Assembly (NCBI GenBank): GCA_934643765.1
Contig: CAKUCT010000020.1
Coordinates: 1 to 15,716 of the forward strand
DNA from: an uncultured Oscillospiraceae bacterium
Lineage (GTDB): Bacteria; Bacillota; Clostridia; Oscillospirales; Oscillospiraceae
Direction of reading: 5' to 3'
Length of the DNA: 15,716 nucleotides
The position numbers and the translations under genes were made by a program. How positions within the stretch are numbered: position 1 is the first letter of the stretch; the number at the start of each line of letters is the position of its first letter. The notes under the pieces were generated by a model that saw only the letters and a list, made by a program, of their open reading frames with translations, did not search any database and was not told the DNA's origin. This document shows positions 6,824 through 14,472 of this stretch, piece after piece.

Positions 6824-7552
6824 TTACTTCTGGCTCAGCCGGTTCTGCATGTAATCATGTGCCGCTGCTTCCAGCCGGTCTTCCAGAGGAGAAAGCTCCG
6901 CCTGGCCGTATTTCCGCGCCAGCGCTGTCTTTAAAATATAGTCGGCAAGCTGCGGGTTTTTCGGAAGCAGGCAGCCGTGGGAATACGTCGCAAACACATT
7001 TTTATACCGCGCGCCCTCCTGACCGTCTTCGCCGTTGTTGCCGGAGCCCGCCAGGACCTTGCCCATGGGCCGCACCGACGGGCCAAGGTAGGTCTTGCCG
7101 GAGTGATTCTCAAAGCCGACGACCTCACAGCCAAGCTCGTCGCAAGTGAACATATAGTTTCCGATCATGCGCTCTTTCGAGCCCACGGTGTAAAGATCCA
7201 GCGCACCAGTAAAGTCACACTGCACGCCGTCCCACGTCTTATAATACTGCCCCAGCATCTGATAGCCGCCGCAGATGGCAAGCACGGTGATGCCGTCTTC
7301 AATGGCCGATTTGAGCTCGTCCGCTTTTCCGCTGCGAAGATCGGGCAGCAGAACCTCCTGCTCAAAATCCTGGCCGCCGCCGATGAATATAAGATCGTAT
7401 TTTTTCGCGTCCAGCTTCTGGCCGATGGAAACCTCGTCGACGTTTCCATCGATACCGCGCCACGAAAGACGCTTCTTCATACAAAGAATGTTGCCCCGGT
7501 CGCCGTAGAGGTTCAGAATATCGGGATACAGATGGCAAATGTTCAGTTCCAT
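6824..7552 (-). CDS. gatD: Lipid II isoglutaminyl synthase, glutamine amidotransferase subunit GatD
   Basis: A 242-residue class I (CobB/CobQ-like) glutaminase. With MurT it amidates the D-Glu of lipid II to D-isoglutamine: GatD releases ammonia from glutamine and MurT attaches it, on the cytoplasmic side of the membrane. The N-terminal ICHLYPDILNLYGDRGN and the nucleophile elbow LAICGGYQMLG identify the family. The catalytic Cys is residue 94, the His is 192 (TYSHGCLLPKNP), and Arg128 (SKERMIGNY) sits where staphylococcal GatD has a substrate-contacting Arg. The length matches the family. GGGGGAAGAG precedes the ATG, and the start lies 12 bases after the murT stop, so the two are one operon and probably made in equal amounts. 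Confidence 0.95.
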   Translation of the reverse strand: MELNICHLYPDILNLYGDRGNILCMKKRLSWRGIDGNVDEVSIGQKLDAKKYDLIFIGGGQDFEQEVLLPDLRSGKADELKSAIEDGITVLAICGGYQMLGQYYKTWDGVQCDFTGALDLYTVGSKERMIGNYMFTCDELGCEVVGFENHSGKTYLGPSVRPMGKVLAGSGNNGEDGQEGARYKNVFATYSHGCLLPKNPQLADYILKTALARKYGQAELSPLEDRLEAAAHDYMQNRLSQK

Positions 7553-7564
7553 ATTCTCTTCCCC

Positions 7565-8935
7565 CTACTGCCAGAACTCTTTATAGCCGTAGCGCTTGGC
7601 AATCGTGCCGCGCAGGGCCAGCATCGCGGTATACGTCGGCATGACGAAAACCGGAAGCTTTTTGCTCGTGGCCTCTTCCATCAGCGCGCCGTAATCCTTC
7701 TGCACATGGATGCGCTCTTCCGGGAAGCCCGCGTACAAAAAGCGCAGCGCCATATCGTCCGCGCGCACGCCGGAGACATAGATATCAGACAGCACGCCCT
7801 CCATTGCAGTCAGGCGCTCAAAGTCCACATCCCAGATCCAGCTGACGTCCTTTCCGTCCTGTGCCCGGTCATTGAGGCAGGCTGCGAAGACGAACGGCTC
7901 TGTGCGCTGCGTCAGGAAGTTCAGCACCTGGTTGCAGCCCGCGGGGTTCTTGATCAGGATCATCCGCACGTCCGTATCATGAATCTTGAACTTTTCCATG
8001 CGCCCGAAGCCGCAGGCAAAGCTGGAGAGCGACTTGGCCGCGACTTCCATATCGATGCCCATAACGGAGGCCGCCGCCATGCACGCGCAGGCATTATAAA
8101 TATTGTATCCGCCGGGCAGATGGATATTGGCCGGAAACTCCTTGTCGTTTTCGGCGAAGACGACCTCGGAATGCTCGTCGTCGGTTTTCAGAACCTTTGT
8201 CACATGCACCTGAGGCTGCGGTCTTGTGTAGCCGCAGCTCGGGCAGCGGTACCCGCCCAGGTGGCCGTAGGTCACATAGTCGTAGACGTACTCGTGCTTG
8301 CAGCGGATGCAGTACGGCGCATCGGAGAGCTCAGCAACTCTGTCCTGATAGATCGGCGTATCGACGCCGAAGAACACAACCGGGTTCGGCAGCACGTCGT
8401 GCAGCGAGGCGCAAAGAGAGTCGTCCGCGTTGACGCACAGTGTGGCGTTCTTGGAGTTCTCGATGCCGATGCGGATGTTATCGAGCGTATGCGTCACCTC
8501 GCCGTAGCGGTCGAGCTGGTCACGGAACACATTCGTCACCACCACGGCCTTTGCGTCCACGAATTTGGAGATAGCCTTGAACGCCGCCTCGTCAGACTCG
8601 ATGAGTGCATGCGAGTACCGGCACTTGCCGGAAAGCGAAGAATGGACGGCAAACTCCGCCGTCACGCCGCTCAGCAGATTCGCGCCGGACTTATTGGCAA
8701 AGGAAGAAATTCCAGCGTCCGTCCACGACTGCTCAATCATACGAGAAGTCGTGGTCTTGCCGTTGGTGCCCGTAACGATCACAGTCGTTACGTCCTTTGC
8801 CAAATATCCCAGCAGACTCGGACAGATTTTGAGCGCCACGCGCCCGGGAAAGTCGGTTCCGCCTCTGCCCAGCAGACGGATCAGCGACCGGCAGCACTTG
8901 CACGCAAGCACCGCAAGAAATACTCTGATTTTCAT
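7565..8935 (-). CDS. murT: Lipid II isoglutaminyl synthase, Mur ligase subunit MurT
   Basis: A 456-residue Mur-ligase-like ATPase, the partner of GatD in lipid II amidation. The N-terminus KIRVFLAVLACKCCRSLIRLLGRGGTDFPG is typical. The P-loop is GTNGKTT (56-62). A zinc ribbon is inserted in the central domain with Cys209-x2-Cys212 and Cys231-x2-Cys234, as known for MurT. The C-terminal DUF1727-type domain follows. I chose ATG 8935 because conservation begins here; in-frame ATGs at 8953 and 8974 lie inside the promoter. No Shine-Dalgarno precedes 8935, and the predicted transcription start falls on this ATG, which suggests a leaderless message. Amidated lipid II is the preferred transpeptidase substrate in many Gram-positive bacteria. 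Confidence 0.95.
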   Translation of the reverse strand: MKIRVFLAVLACKCCRSLIRLLGRGGTDFPGRVALKICPSLLGYLAKDVTTVIVTGTNGKTTTSRMIEQSWTDAGISSFANKSGANLLSGVTAEFAVHSSLSGKCRYSHALIESDEAAFKAISKFVDAKAVVVTNVFRDQLDRYGEVTHTLDNIRIGIENSKNATLCVNADDSLCASLHDVLPNPVVFFGVDTPIYQDRVAELSDAPYCIRCKHEYVYDYVTYGHLGGYRCPSCGYTRPQPQVHVTKVLKTDDEHSEVVFAENDKEFPANIHLPGGYNIYNACACMAAASVMGIDMEVAAKSLSSFACGFGRMEKFKIHDTDVRMILIKNPAGCNQVLNFLTQRTEPFVFAACLNDRAQDGKDVSWIWDVDFERLTAMEGVLSDIYVSGVRADDMALRFLYAGFPEERIHVQKDYGALMEEATSKKLPVFVMPTYTAMLALRGTIAKRYGYKEFWQ

Positions 8936-8941
8936 GCCACA

Positions 8942-8970
8942 GTTATACCACATTTCGCCGCGACTGACAA
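8942..8970 (-). promoter_or_regulatory. SigA-type promoter of murT-gatD, predicted to give a leaderless mRNA
   Basis: On the minus strand TTGTCA (8970-8965; 5 of 6 matches) and TATAAC (8947-8942; 5 of 6) are separated by exactly 17 bases. The seventh base after the -10 box is the A of the murT ATG at 8935. Other TGTCA/TGACA pentamers lie nearby at 8974, 8987 and 9032. Confidence 0.65.
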
Positions 8971-9021
8971 GCATGTCAAAATTTTATGACAAATAGTTAC
9001 GAATTGTTTACAATTTAACAC

Positions 9022-9050
9022 TTGCCCCGGTTGTCATAATCTGATATAAT
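9022..9050 (+). promoter_or_regulatory. SigA-type promoter of the xth-NlpC/P60 operon
   Basis: TTGCCC (9022-9027; 4 of 6) and a perfect TATAAT (9045-9050) are 17 bases apart. The expected start is near 9057, giving a leader of about 37 bases that holds AAAAGGAGG (9076-9084) as the ribosome binding site. It faces away from the murT promoter in a 158-base intergenic region. Confidence 0.75.
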
Positions 9051-9093
9051 TTGGTTGTATTCGTAGAAGAACGCTGAAAAGGAGGCATCGCAG

Positions 9094-9858
9094 ATGCGCT
9101 TTCTTTCCTGGAATGTCAACGGCCTGCGCGCCTGCCTGCAAAAGGGCTTCCTGGACTATTTCCAGACGCTGCACGCAGATTTCTTCTGCCTGCAGGAAAC
9201 CAAATTACAACCCGAGCAGATTTCCCTGGAGCTTCCGGGCTACCGGCAATACTGGAATTCTGCCGAGAAAAAGGGCTATTCCGGCACGGCCATCTTTTCA
9301 AAGCATGATCCCCTTTCAGTTGCCTATGGCGTCGGCGTGGACGAGCTTGACCGCGAGGGGCGGATGATTACGCTGGAATTTGATAAATTTTATCTTGTCA
9401 CCTGCTACACTCCGAACGCGCAGGACGGGCTCAAGCGCATCGAACACCGTCTTTCGTGGGACGATGCGTTCCGGGAAAAGCTTGTGGAGCTGGACCACAG
9501 AAAGCCAGTCATCGCCTGCGGCGATCTGAATGTCGCGCATCAGGAGATTGACCTCAAAAATCCCGGCCCGAACCGCGGCAACGCGGGCTTTTCCGATGAA
9601 GAGCGCGAGAGCTTCACGAAGCTGCTCTCAGCCGGCTTTACCGACACCTTCCGCTTCCGCAACCCGGATGTAACGGGCGCATATTCCTGGTGGAGCTACC
9701 GCTTCCACGCGCGGGAAAAGAACGCGGGCTGGCGGATTGACTATTTTCTCGTCTCCAACCGGCTGCAGCCGGCGATTGAAGCCGCGCCGATTTATGACGA
9801 GATTTTCGGCTCGGACCACTGCCCGGTCGGATTGGAGTTGAAGGAGGAACTGCTATGA
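9094..9858 (+). CDS. xth: Exodeoxyribonuclease III / AP endonuclease
   Basis: A 254-residue member of the exonuclease-endonuclease-phosphatase superfamily. It cuts DNA 5' of abasic sites and has 3' exonuclease and 3' phosphodiesterase activity, the step after glycosylases such as the one encoded at 6219. Key residues are all present: Asn7 (SWNVNGLRAC), metal-binding Glu35 (CLQETKL), Tyr105 (CYTPNAQ), Asp144 and Asn146 (GDLNVAH), and the C-terminal Asp241-His242 (GSDHCPV). The length is normal for the ExoA/Xth family. Its stop overlaps the next start as ATGA, so it is translationally coupled to a secreted wall hydrolase, an odd partner for a DNA repair enzyme. Confidence 0.96.
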   Translation: MRFLSWNVNGLRACLQKGFLDYFQTLHADFFCLQETKLQPEQISLELPGYRQYWNSAEKKGYSGTAIFSKHDPLSVAYGVGVDELDREGRMITLEFDKFYLVTCYTPNAQDGLKRIEHRLSWDDAFREKLVELDHRKPVIACGDLNVAHQEIDLKNPGPNRGNAGFSDEERESFTKLLSAGFTDTFRFRNPDVTGAYSWWSYRFHAREKNAGWRIDYFLVSNRLQPAIEAAPIYDEIFGSDHCPVGLELKEELL

Positions 9859-11168
9859 AGAATTTCAAAAAACTGACGGCGCTGATGCTGGCGCTTGTCA
9901 TGGTGCTGGGTCTGGCCACCAGCGCGGTCGCCGCGGGCGCAAAATACAGCTCGTGGTTCGCGCCGTATTATAAAGAGATGCAGGAGCTCGGAATCCTTCC
10001 GGCCTCGTTTACAACCGGCGATCTGACCGCCACAATCACGCGCGGCGAAATGTCCGAGCTGGCGGTTGTGGCCTTTGAAAAGGCGACTGGCAACGTCATC
10101 GACGAGCTGGAGCGCACCGATTATTTTTCTGATACAACCGACAAAAATATCCTCAAAGCCTATGAATACGGCATTGTCAGCGGCTATCCGGACGGAACGT
10201 TCCGCCCGAACCAGACCTTGAGCCGCCAGGAATTTTTCAAGATCATCCAGAACTTCTGCCAGGCAGCCGCCTACACCTCAACGCGCTCCAAGGACCTGAA
10301 CTCGTTTGCAGACGCCGGCGCGATTGATTCCTGGGCCAGAGAGGCCGCGCAGCTTTGCGTGTCCAACGCATTTGTGGAGGGCACCAAGTCCGGCTCCGGC
10401 ACCTATCTTCGCCCAACCTCCGGCTCCAGCCGGCAGGAAGCCATGGCGATGTTCCTCCGGGCCTATAAGGACGTACGCCAGTGGTACAATGTCAATATCA
10501 CAACGGCAAGCGTCGAGGTCAATGAAAGCGACCTCAACGTCACGGTTACGGATATGAACAAGACCATGTATGTCGCAACCGACACGCTGAATGTCCGCGA
10601 CTCGTGGCTCTCCACCAGCACAAAGGTCGGCACACTGAGCCGGAATCAGGCAGTCACCGTCACCGGCAGCTGCTCGAACGGCTGGTACCGCATCCAATAT
10701 GACGGTCACACCGCGTATGTCTCCGGCAAATACCTCTCGGATGAAGCGGGCGGTTCCGGCTCCGGCTCCGGCTCGACCGGCGGTACCGTTTCCGGCAGCG
10801 GCACAGCTTCCGATATTGCGAACTTCGCGATGAGCTTCATCGGCTACTCCTACGTCTGGGGCGGCACATCGCCTTCCACCGGCTTCGACTGCTCGGGCCT
10901 GATGTACTACGTGCTTACGCAGTACGGCTATAGCATGAAGCGCGTTGCAAACGACCAGATGACCCAGGGCACGGCTGTTTCGAGAGACAACCTCCAGGTC
11001 GGCGACCTCGTCTTCTTCGGCTACGGAAGCTACGCCAACCACGTCGGCATGTACATCGGAGGCGGCAACTTTGTCCACGCCTCTACCCCGTCCACGGGCG
11101 TTCGTATCAATTCCCTGAACGAGACCTATTACAACACCCGTTACATCGGTGCCCGCCGCATCATCTAA
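9855..11168 (+). CDS. Secreted cell-wall hydrolase with SLH repeats, SH3 domain and NlpC/P60 domain
   Basis: A 437-residue exported protein. The signal peptide is residues 1-27 (KLTALMLALVMVLGLATSAVAA). Three SLH-type repeats follow at about 28-80, 88-140 and 149-207; each has its TRGE/SRQE signature (ITRGEMSEL, LSRQEFFKI, SSRQEAMAMF). A bacterial SH3 domain lies at about 237-295 (TLNVRDSWLSTSTKVGTL, GWYRIQYDGHTAYVS). A Gly/Ser linker at 299-317 leads to the NlpC/P60 peptidase at about 318-437, with catalytic Cys346 (GFDCSGLMYY), His396 (YANHVGMYIG) and His408 (FVHAST). It should be held on the wall by SLH and SH3 and cut stem peptides, probably the gamma-D-Glu-diamino acid bond. AAGGAGG lies seven bases before the start, inside the end of xth. 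Confidence 0.93.
   Translation: MKNFKKLTALMLALVMVLGLATSAVAAGAKYSSWFAPYYKEMQELGILPASFTTGDLTATITRGEMSELAVVAFEKATGNVIDELERTDYFSDTTDKNILKAYEYGIVSGYPDGTFRPNQTLSRQEFFKIIQNFCQAAAYTSTRSKDLNSFADAGAIDSWAREAAQLCVSNAFVEGTKSGSGTYLRPTSGSSRQEAMAMFLRAYKDVRQWYNVNITTASVEVNESDLNVTVTDMNKTMYVATDTLNVRDSWLSTSTKVGTLSRNQAVTVTGSCSNGWYRIQYDGHTAYVSGKYLSDEAGGSGSGSGSTGGTVSGSGTASDIANFAMSFIGYSYVWGGTSPSTGFDCSGLMYYVLTQYGYSMKRVANDQMTQGTAVSRDNLQVGDLVFFGYGSYANHVGMYIGGGNFVHASTPSTGVRINSLNETYYNTRYIGARRII
10755..10772 (+). repeat. Three tandem TCCGGC hexamers coding for the Gly/Ser linker
   Basis: TCCGGC occurs three times head to tail and encodes Ser-Gly repeats at residues 301-306 of the NlpC/P60 protein. Such in-frame hexamers can change number by slippage without a frameshift, altering the length of the flexible linker. 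Confidence 0.7.
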
Positions 11169-11173
11169 TCACA

Positions 11174-11220
11174 AACCGGCCCTCCCGGAATGCTTCCGGG
11201 AGGGCCGGTTGCGTTTTATT
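11174..11220 (+). terminator. Strong rho-independent terminator of the xth-NlpC/P60 operon
   Basis: A perfect 17-bp stem pairs 11174-11190 with 11194-11210 around the loop TGC, followed by GCGTTTTATT. It starts five bases after the NlpC/P60 stop codon. Confidence 0.88.
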
Positions 11221-11237
11221 GCCTTGAACATCCTTTT

Positions 11238-11263
11238 GCCAAAAAAGCACCTGCTTTTTTGGC
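11238..11263 (-). terminator. Terminator of the sipL-spoIVA operon
   Basis: GCCAAAAAAGCA (11238-11249) pairs with its complement at 11252-11263, leaving a two-base CC centre (in practice a four-base loop). The A6/T6 arms give a U-run on either strand. It lies two bases past the spoIVA stop, so it most likely ends that convergent transcript. Confidence 0.65.
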
Positions 11264-11265
11264 GG

Positions 11266-12747
11266 CTATAGCAAAATGCAGATCATCCCGCCCGTGTTCT
11301 CGTTAATCATCCGTGAAAGTGTCTTCGTGAGCTTCTGGCGCGCATCGTCCGGCATGCGGTGAAGCTTGGCGGTCAGCCCCTCGCTGACCAGATCGTAAAG
11401 CGATTTTCCGAAGATATTGCTCTGCCATAGCTTTTCCGTGTCGCCCTCATACTCGCCAAGAAGATACTTGATCAGCTCATCCGACTGCTGCTCGTCGCCT
11501 ACGATGGGGTTCAGCTCCGTTTCAATCTCCGCGCGCATAAGATGAATGGACGGCGCGCTGGCTTTTAAGTGCACCGCGTAGCTGTTTCCTTTGCGGACAA
11601 TCTGCGGCTTATCCAGCTTCAGCTCCGCCTCATCCGGCATCACAATGCCGTAGCCTGTGGCGCGCACCTGTTCCATGGCGCTTGCGACGCGCGCGTACTC
11701 CCGCTCCTGCTGCGACAGCTTCGAGAGCGTCTGCATCAGCTGCGTGTCGCCCGTAATCTCAAGCCCCGTCTGCTCCGACAAAATCTCATAGAACAAAGCC
11801 GCCGGAAGCTGCAGCTGCGCCGTTACAACGCCGCTTCCAAGGTCAATGTCGGTAATCGTGAACGACTCGACCTGCTCCAGCTCCAGAATCTTGCGCAGGA
11901 CGGGCTCGGCCTGACTGAGCTTTGAGATGTTCTCCGCGCTCTTGCGCATCGCCTCATACAAGGCCGCCTGCACCGGGTTTCCGGCATCCAGCGCCTGCAC
12001 CCACCCGGGTAGGAAGAACCGGAGCTCCGTCACCGGGAACTCATACATGAGATCGATCAGAATATTCTGAATCTGCTCGACATCCATGCTCAGCGCGTTG
12101 ATCGCCTGCGCGCCGACCTGATAGGTCTGCTGCAGATTCCGCGCCATGGCGCGCGCCTGCGCGCTCTCCGGATGCTCGGAGTTCACAAGAATCACAAAGG
12201 GCTTCCCGGTCGCCATCATGTCCTCGATGGCCTGCCGCTGCGCCCGTGCGTAGTCCTCGGCCGTCAGATCGGTGATTGTGCCGTCCGTCGTCATCACAAT
12301 GCCGATGCTGCTGTGCTCCTCCATGACCTTTCTGGTCCCGATCTCCGCCGCCTGCGCCAGCGGGACCTCGTGATCGGCCCACGGCGTCATCACCATCCGC
12401 GGCTGACCCTCTTCGTCGGCGCCCATCGCTCCGGGCACAACGTAGCCCACGGAGTCAATCAGCCGCACTTTCAGCCGCGACTTGCCGTCCGGCGAAATTT
12501 CCACCGCCTGTTCCGGCACAAACTTCGGCTCCGTCGTCATAATCGTCCGGCCCGAGCCGGACTGCGGCAGCTCGTCTCGCGCGCGGTCGCGCTGATAGGT
12601 GTCGCTCATATTCGGCAGCACCAGCTGCTCCATAAAGCGCTTGATAAACGTTGATTTTCCGGTGCGCACCGGCCCGACAACGCCAATGTAGACGCTGCCG
12701 GCGGTCCGTCTGGCTATCTGATCGTATAAGCTTCTGCGTTCTTCCAC
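11266..12747 (-). CDS. spoIVA: Stage IV sporulation protein A, spore-coat morphogenetic ATPase
   Basis: A 493-residue protein, almost the same length as B. subtilis SpoIVA. In the mother cell it polymerises in an ATP-dependent way on the outer forespore membrane and forms the basement layer on which the coat is built; it is also needed for cortex formation. The N-terminus MEERRSLYDQIARRTAGSVYIGVVG leads to Walker A GPVRTGKST (Lys31). Asp98 in LIDSVGY is the Walker B region, and the TTEPKFVP stretch contains the conserved threonines used in hydrolysis. The C-terminus ends in the hydrophobic GGMICILL used for forespore-surface localisation. The start is GTG 12747-12745, seven bases after AGGAGG. 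Only 50 bases separate it from sipL and I see no SigE-like promoter there, so the two genes are probably one transcript. Confidence 0.97.
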   Translation of the reverse strand: MEERRSLYDQIARRTAGSVYIGVVGPVRTGKSTFIKRFMEQLVLPNMSDTYQRDRARDELPQSGSGRTIMTTEPKFVPEQAVEISPDGKSRLKVRLIDSVGYVVPGAMGADEEGQPRMVMTPWADHEVPLAQAAEIGTRKVMEEHSSIGIVMTTDGTITDLTAEDYARAQRQAIEDMMATGKPFVILVNSEHPESAQARAMARNLQQTYQVGAQAINALSMDVEQIQNILIDLMYEFPVTELRFFLPGWVQALDAGNPVQAALYEAMRKSAENISKLSQAEPVLRKILELEQVESFTITDIDLGSGVVTAQLQLPAALFYEILSEQTGLEITGDTQLMQTLSKLSQQEREYARVASAMEQVRATGYGIVMPDEAELKLDKPQIVRKGNSYAVHLKASAPSIHLMRAEIETELNPIVGDEQQSDELIKYLLGEYEGDTEKLWQSNIFGKSLYDLVSEGLTAKLHRMPDDARQKLTKTLSRMINENTGGMICILL

Positions 12748-12797
12748 GTTACCGCCTCCTAGAATTTTCGCTTCGCCGTTTCGGTTGATTGCCCGGG

Positions 12798-14306
12798 CTA
12801 CACCGGAATGAGCAGCAGCATGCCCTGCTCTGCCTCATCTGTCGTCAGATTATTTGCCTGCGCGATAGCCTGCTGCGTCGTCCGATATTCCTTTGCCAGC
12901 TCCCAGATGCTCTGCGTTTTGGGATTGGTCTTCACAATGACGCAGAACTTTTCCGCAGTTTTCTCCCCGCCTTCTTCCAATGTCCCGCCCGCAAGCGCGC
13001 GCAGCGTCTGCTCACAGCAGCAGGAAATGTCAAAGCTCACCTCATACCGCACGTCCATTCCGCCGCCGGATGGCGCCGCGTAGCCGTCTCTTCCCGGCTG
13101 GACCCGCGCCTGGCACACGGCGCAATGCTCCGCCGCCATGGTGCATACGGCCTGGTCTCGCACAATGGCGGACTGCAGCGCGCCGTCGGCGTCATAATAG
13201 AGAATATTGACTGTGGCCGGCGCTGTGAACTGTACCGCGCCGTCCGTCTTCTGCTGCGCCGGTGCGTCCAGATAGATCGTGCTGTCAATGACCGCGCGCG
13301 CCTGCGCCGGTACGCTGCCGCGCAGCGTCTCATACATTGTCTGCCTGTCCAGCCGGCTGCAGAGCGCAATCTCGCTCCATTGCGGCGTAAAGCTCCCCTG
13401 CGTCGCGTAGGCGTCCTGCGTCAGCGTCACCTCGCACGTGCCAAACGTCAGGCACTGGCACAGAAGGTTGAGCGATACCAGAAGCTTTCCGCCTTCGTCC
13501 GTCTGCACTAGCTCCAGTTCGCTCCCCGTCACACACAGCTGCAGCTGCGCCTCGCGGTCGTCTTCATCGCTCTGCAGCTCGCAATACTGCGAAAACGGCA
13601 GCTGCCTGTCATATACGGCAGGGCTTCCGTCCGGCGTCAGAAACAAGATTTTGAGCCCGGCCGTCCCTTTGAACACCGCCTTGTTTCCGACGAGCTTCTG
13701 CTCCGAAATTTCCGGGCTCAGCCAATACTGCACGATTTTCTCCATCTGCGGCTCCGAGGCCGGAATCTCCAGATCCTCCGACATTGCAAACGACTTTTCC
13801 GTGTACTCCTGCGGCAGCACCAGCCGGTACTGCGCCGTTTTTGTCTGCAGCTGATCCGGCGCCTGCGTGAGCCGCGGAATCGTCTGGCTGGCCGGTGTAT
13901 AGCCCGTCAGCTCGCAGACCAGGTTCACCCGCACCAGAATCTTTCTGGAATTGATAAGCCTTGCGTCCGCGCTCTTTACCCGGCAGCCAGCGCAAAGCTG
14001 CATCTGCGCCGTCGCCTGCGCGTCGTCCACACGGAACGCGTATGGGATATAGCACTCCAGCGCGCGCGGCTGCGTACCGTCCTCCGGGATATACAGAACG
14101 CCCGCGCGCACGCCGCCGGTGAGTGTCATGCTGCCGTCCCGGCACTCCTTGCCGCGCACAAGCGCATTTGCCCCGGTAAACACAATGCGCGCGCAATCCG
14201 GATAGCTGTCCGGAACAATCAGCTCCTGCGTCTGTTCCTGCGTAACAGTTTTGCTGACAATTTGCCGTAAAAAATCGATCGTCTGATTTTCAAAGACAAG
14301 CTCCAT
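12798..14306 (-). CDS. sipL: SipL-like spore-coat protein (SPOCS/DUF3794 repeats plus C-terminal LysM)
   Basis: A 502-residue protein without signal peptide or membrane segment. The N-terminal and central part contains several SPOCS (DUF3794) units, seen in QELIVPDSYPDCARIVFTGAN and ALECYIPYAFRVDD, and again around SPEISEQKLVGNKAVFKGTAG and CTFGTCEVTLTQDAYATQG. A LysM domain fills the last 50 residues or so (VIVKTNPKTQSIWELAKEYRTT...NNLTT...LLLIPV). This is the layout of Clostridioides difficile SipL, which binds SpoIVA through its LysM domain and is required for coat localisation, the counterpart of Bacillus SpoVID. Finding it directly upstream of spoIVA supports the same role. The ATG at 14306 has AAGGAG eight bases upstream; an extension to 14417 lacks family similarity. 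Confidence 0.9.
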   Translation of the reverse strand: MELVFENQTIDFLRQIVSKTVTQEQTQELIVPDSYPDCARIVFTGANALVRGKECRDGSMTLTGGVRAGVLYIPEDGTQPRALECYIPYAFRVDDAQATAQMQLCAGCRVKSADARLINSRKILVRVNLVCELTGYTPASQTIPRLTQAPDQLQTKTAQYRLVLPQEYTEKSFAMSEDLEIPASEPQMEKIVQYWLSPEISEQKLVGNKAVFKGTAGLKILFLTPDGSPAVYDRQLPFSQYCELQSDEDDREAQLQLCVTGSELELVQTDEGGKLLVSLNLLCQCLTFGTCEVTLTQDAYATQGSFTPQWSEIALCSRLDRQTMYETLRGSVPAQARAVIDSTIYLDAPAQQKTDGAVQFTAPATVNILYYDADGALQSAIVRDQAVCTMAAEHCAVCQARVQPGRDGYAAPSGGGMDVRYEVSFDISCCCEQTLRALAGGTLEEGGEKTAEKFCVIVKTNPKTQSIWELAKEYRTTQQAIAQANNLTTDEAEQGMLLLIPV

Positions 14307-14394
14307 ATGTTTCACTCCTTGTTGGTTCTGGCCGGAACGCCGCTGTGTAAGTTCCGCGCGCCCTGCGCCGCGCAGCATCAACCCGTGCCTTACA

Positions 14395-14425
14395 AGTATA
14401 TACGCGCGGACGGACAAGGATATGC
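14395..14425 (-). promoter_or_regulatory. Candidate SigE-type (mother-cell) promoter of sipL-spoIVA
   Basis: On the minus strand GCATATC (14425-14419) resembles the SigE -35 (KMATATT), and TATATACT (14402-14395) matches 6 of 8 positions of the -10 (CATACAMT). The gap is 16 bases, one or two longer than usual. The expected start is about 80 bases before the sipL ATG. SigE is known to drive spoIVA and its partners in other spore formers. The rest of 14307-14472 holds nothing I can identify. Confidence 0.4.
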
Positions 14426-14472
14426 CTCGGGTGTATCTGAAATCTGCCGTGCCGCCCGGGCCTCGCGCCTCT

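Noticed and set aside
6977..8989. A 670-codon open frame on the plus strand across gatD and murT.
   Set aside because: It lies antisense to two firmly identified genes, has no recognisable domain and no ribosome binding site. Long antisense frames are expected in GC-rich coding DNA.
12798..14306. A reading of the SPOCS-LysM protein as a secreted wall-binding protein because of its LysM domain.
   Set aside because: There is no signal peptide or membrane segment, and the SPOCS repeats with adjacent spoIVA point to the mother-cell spore coat.
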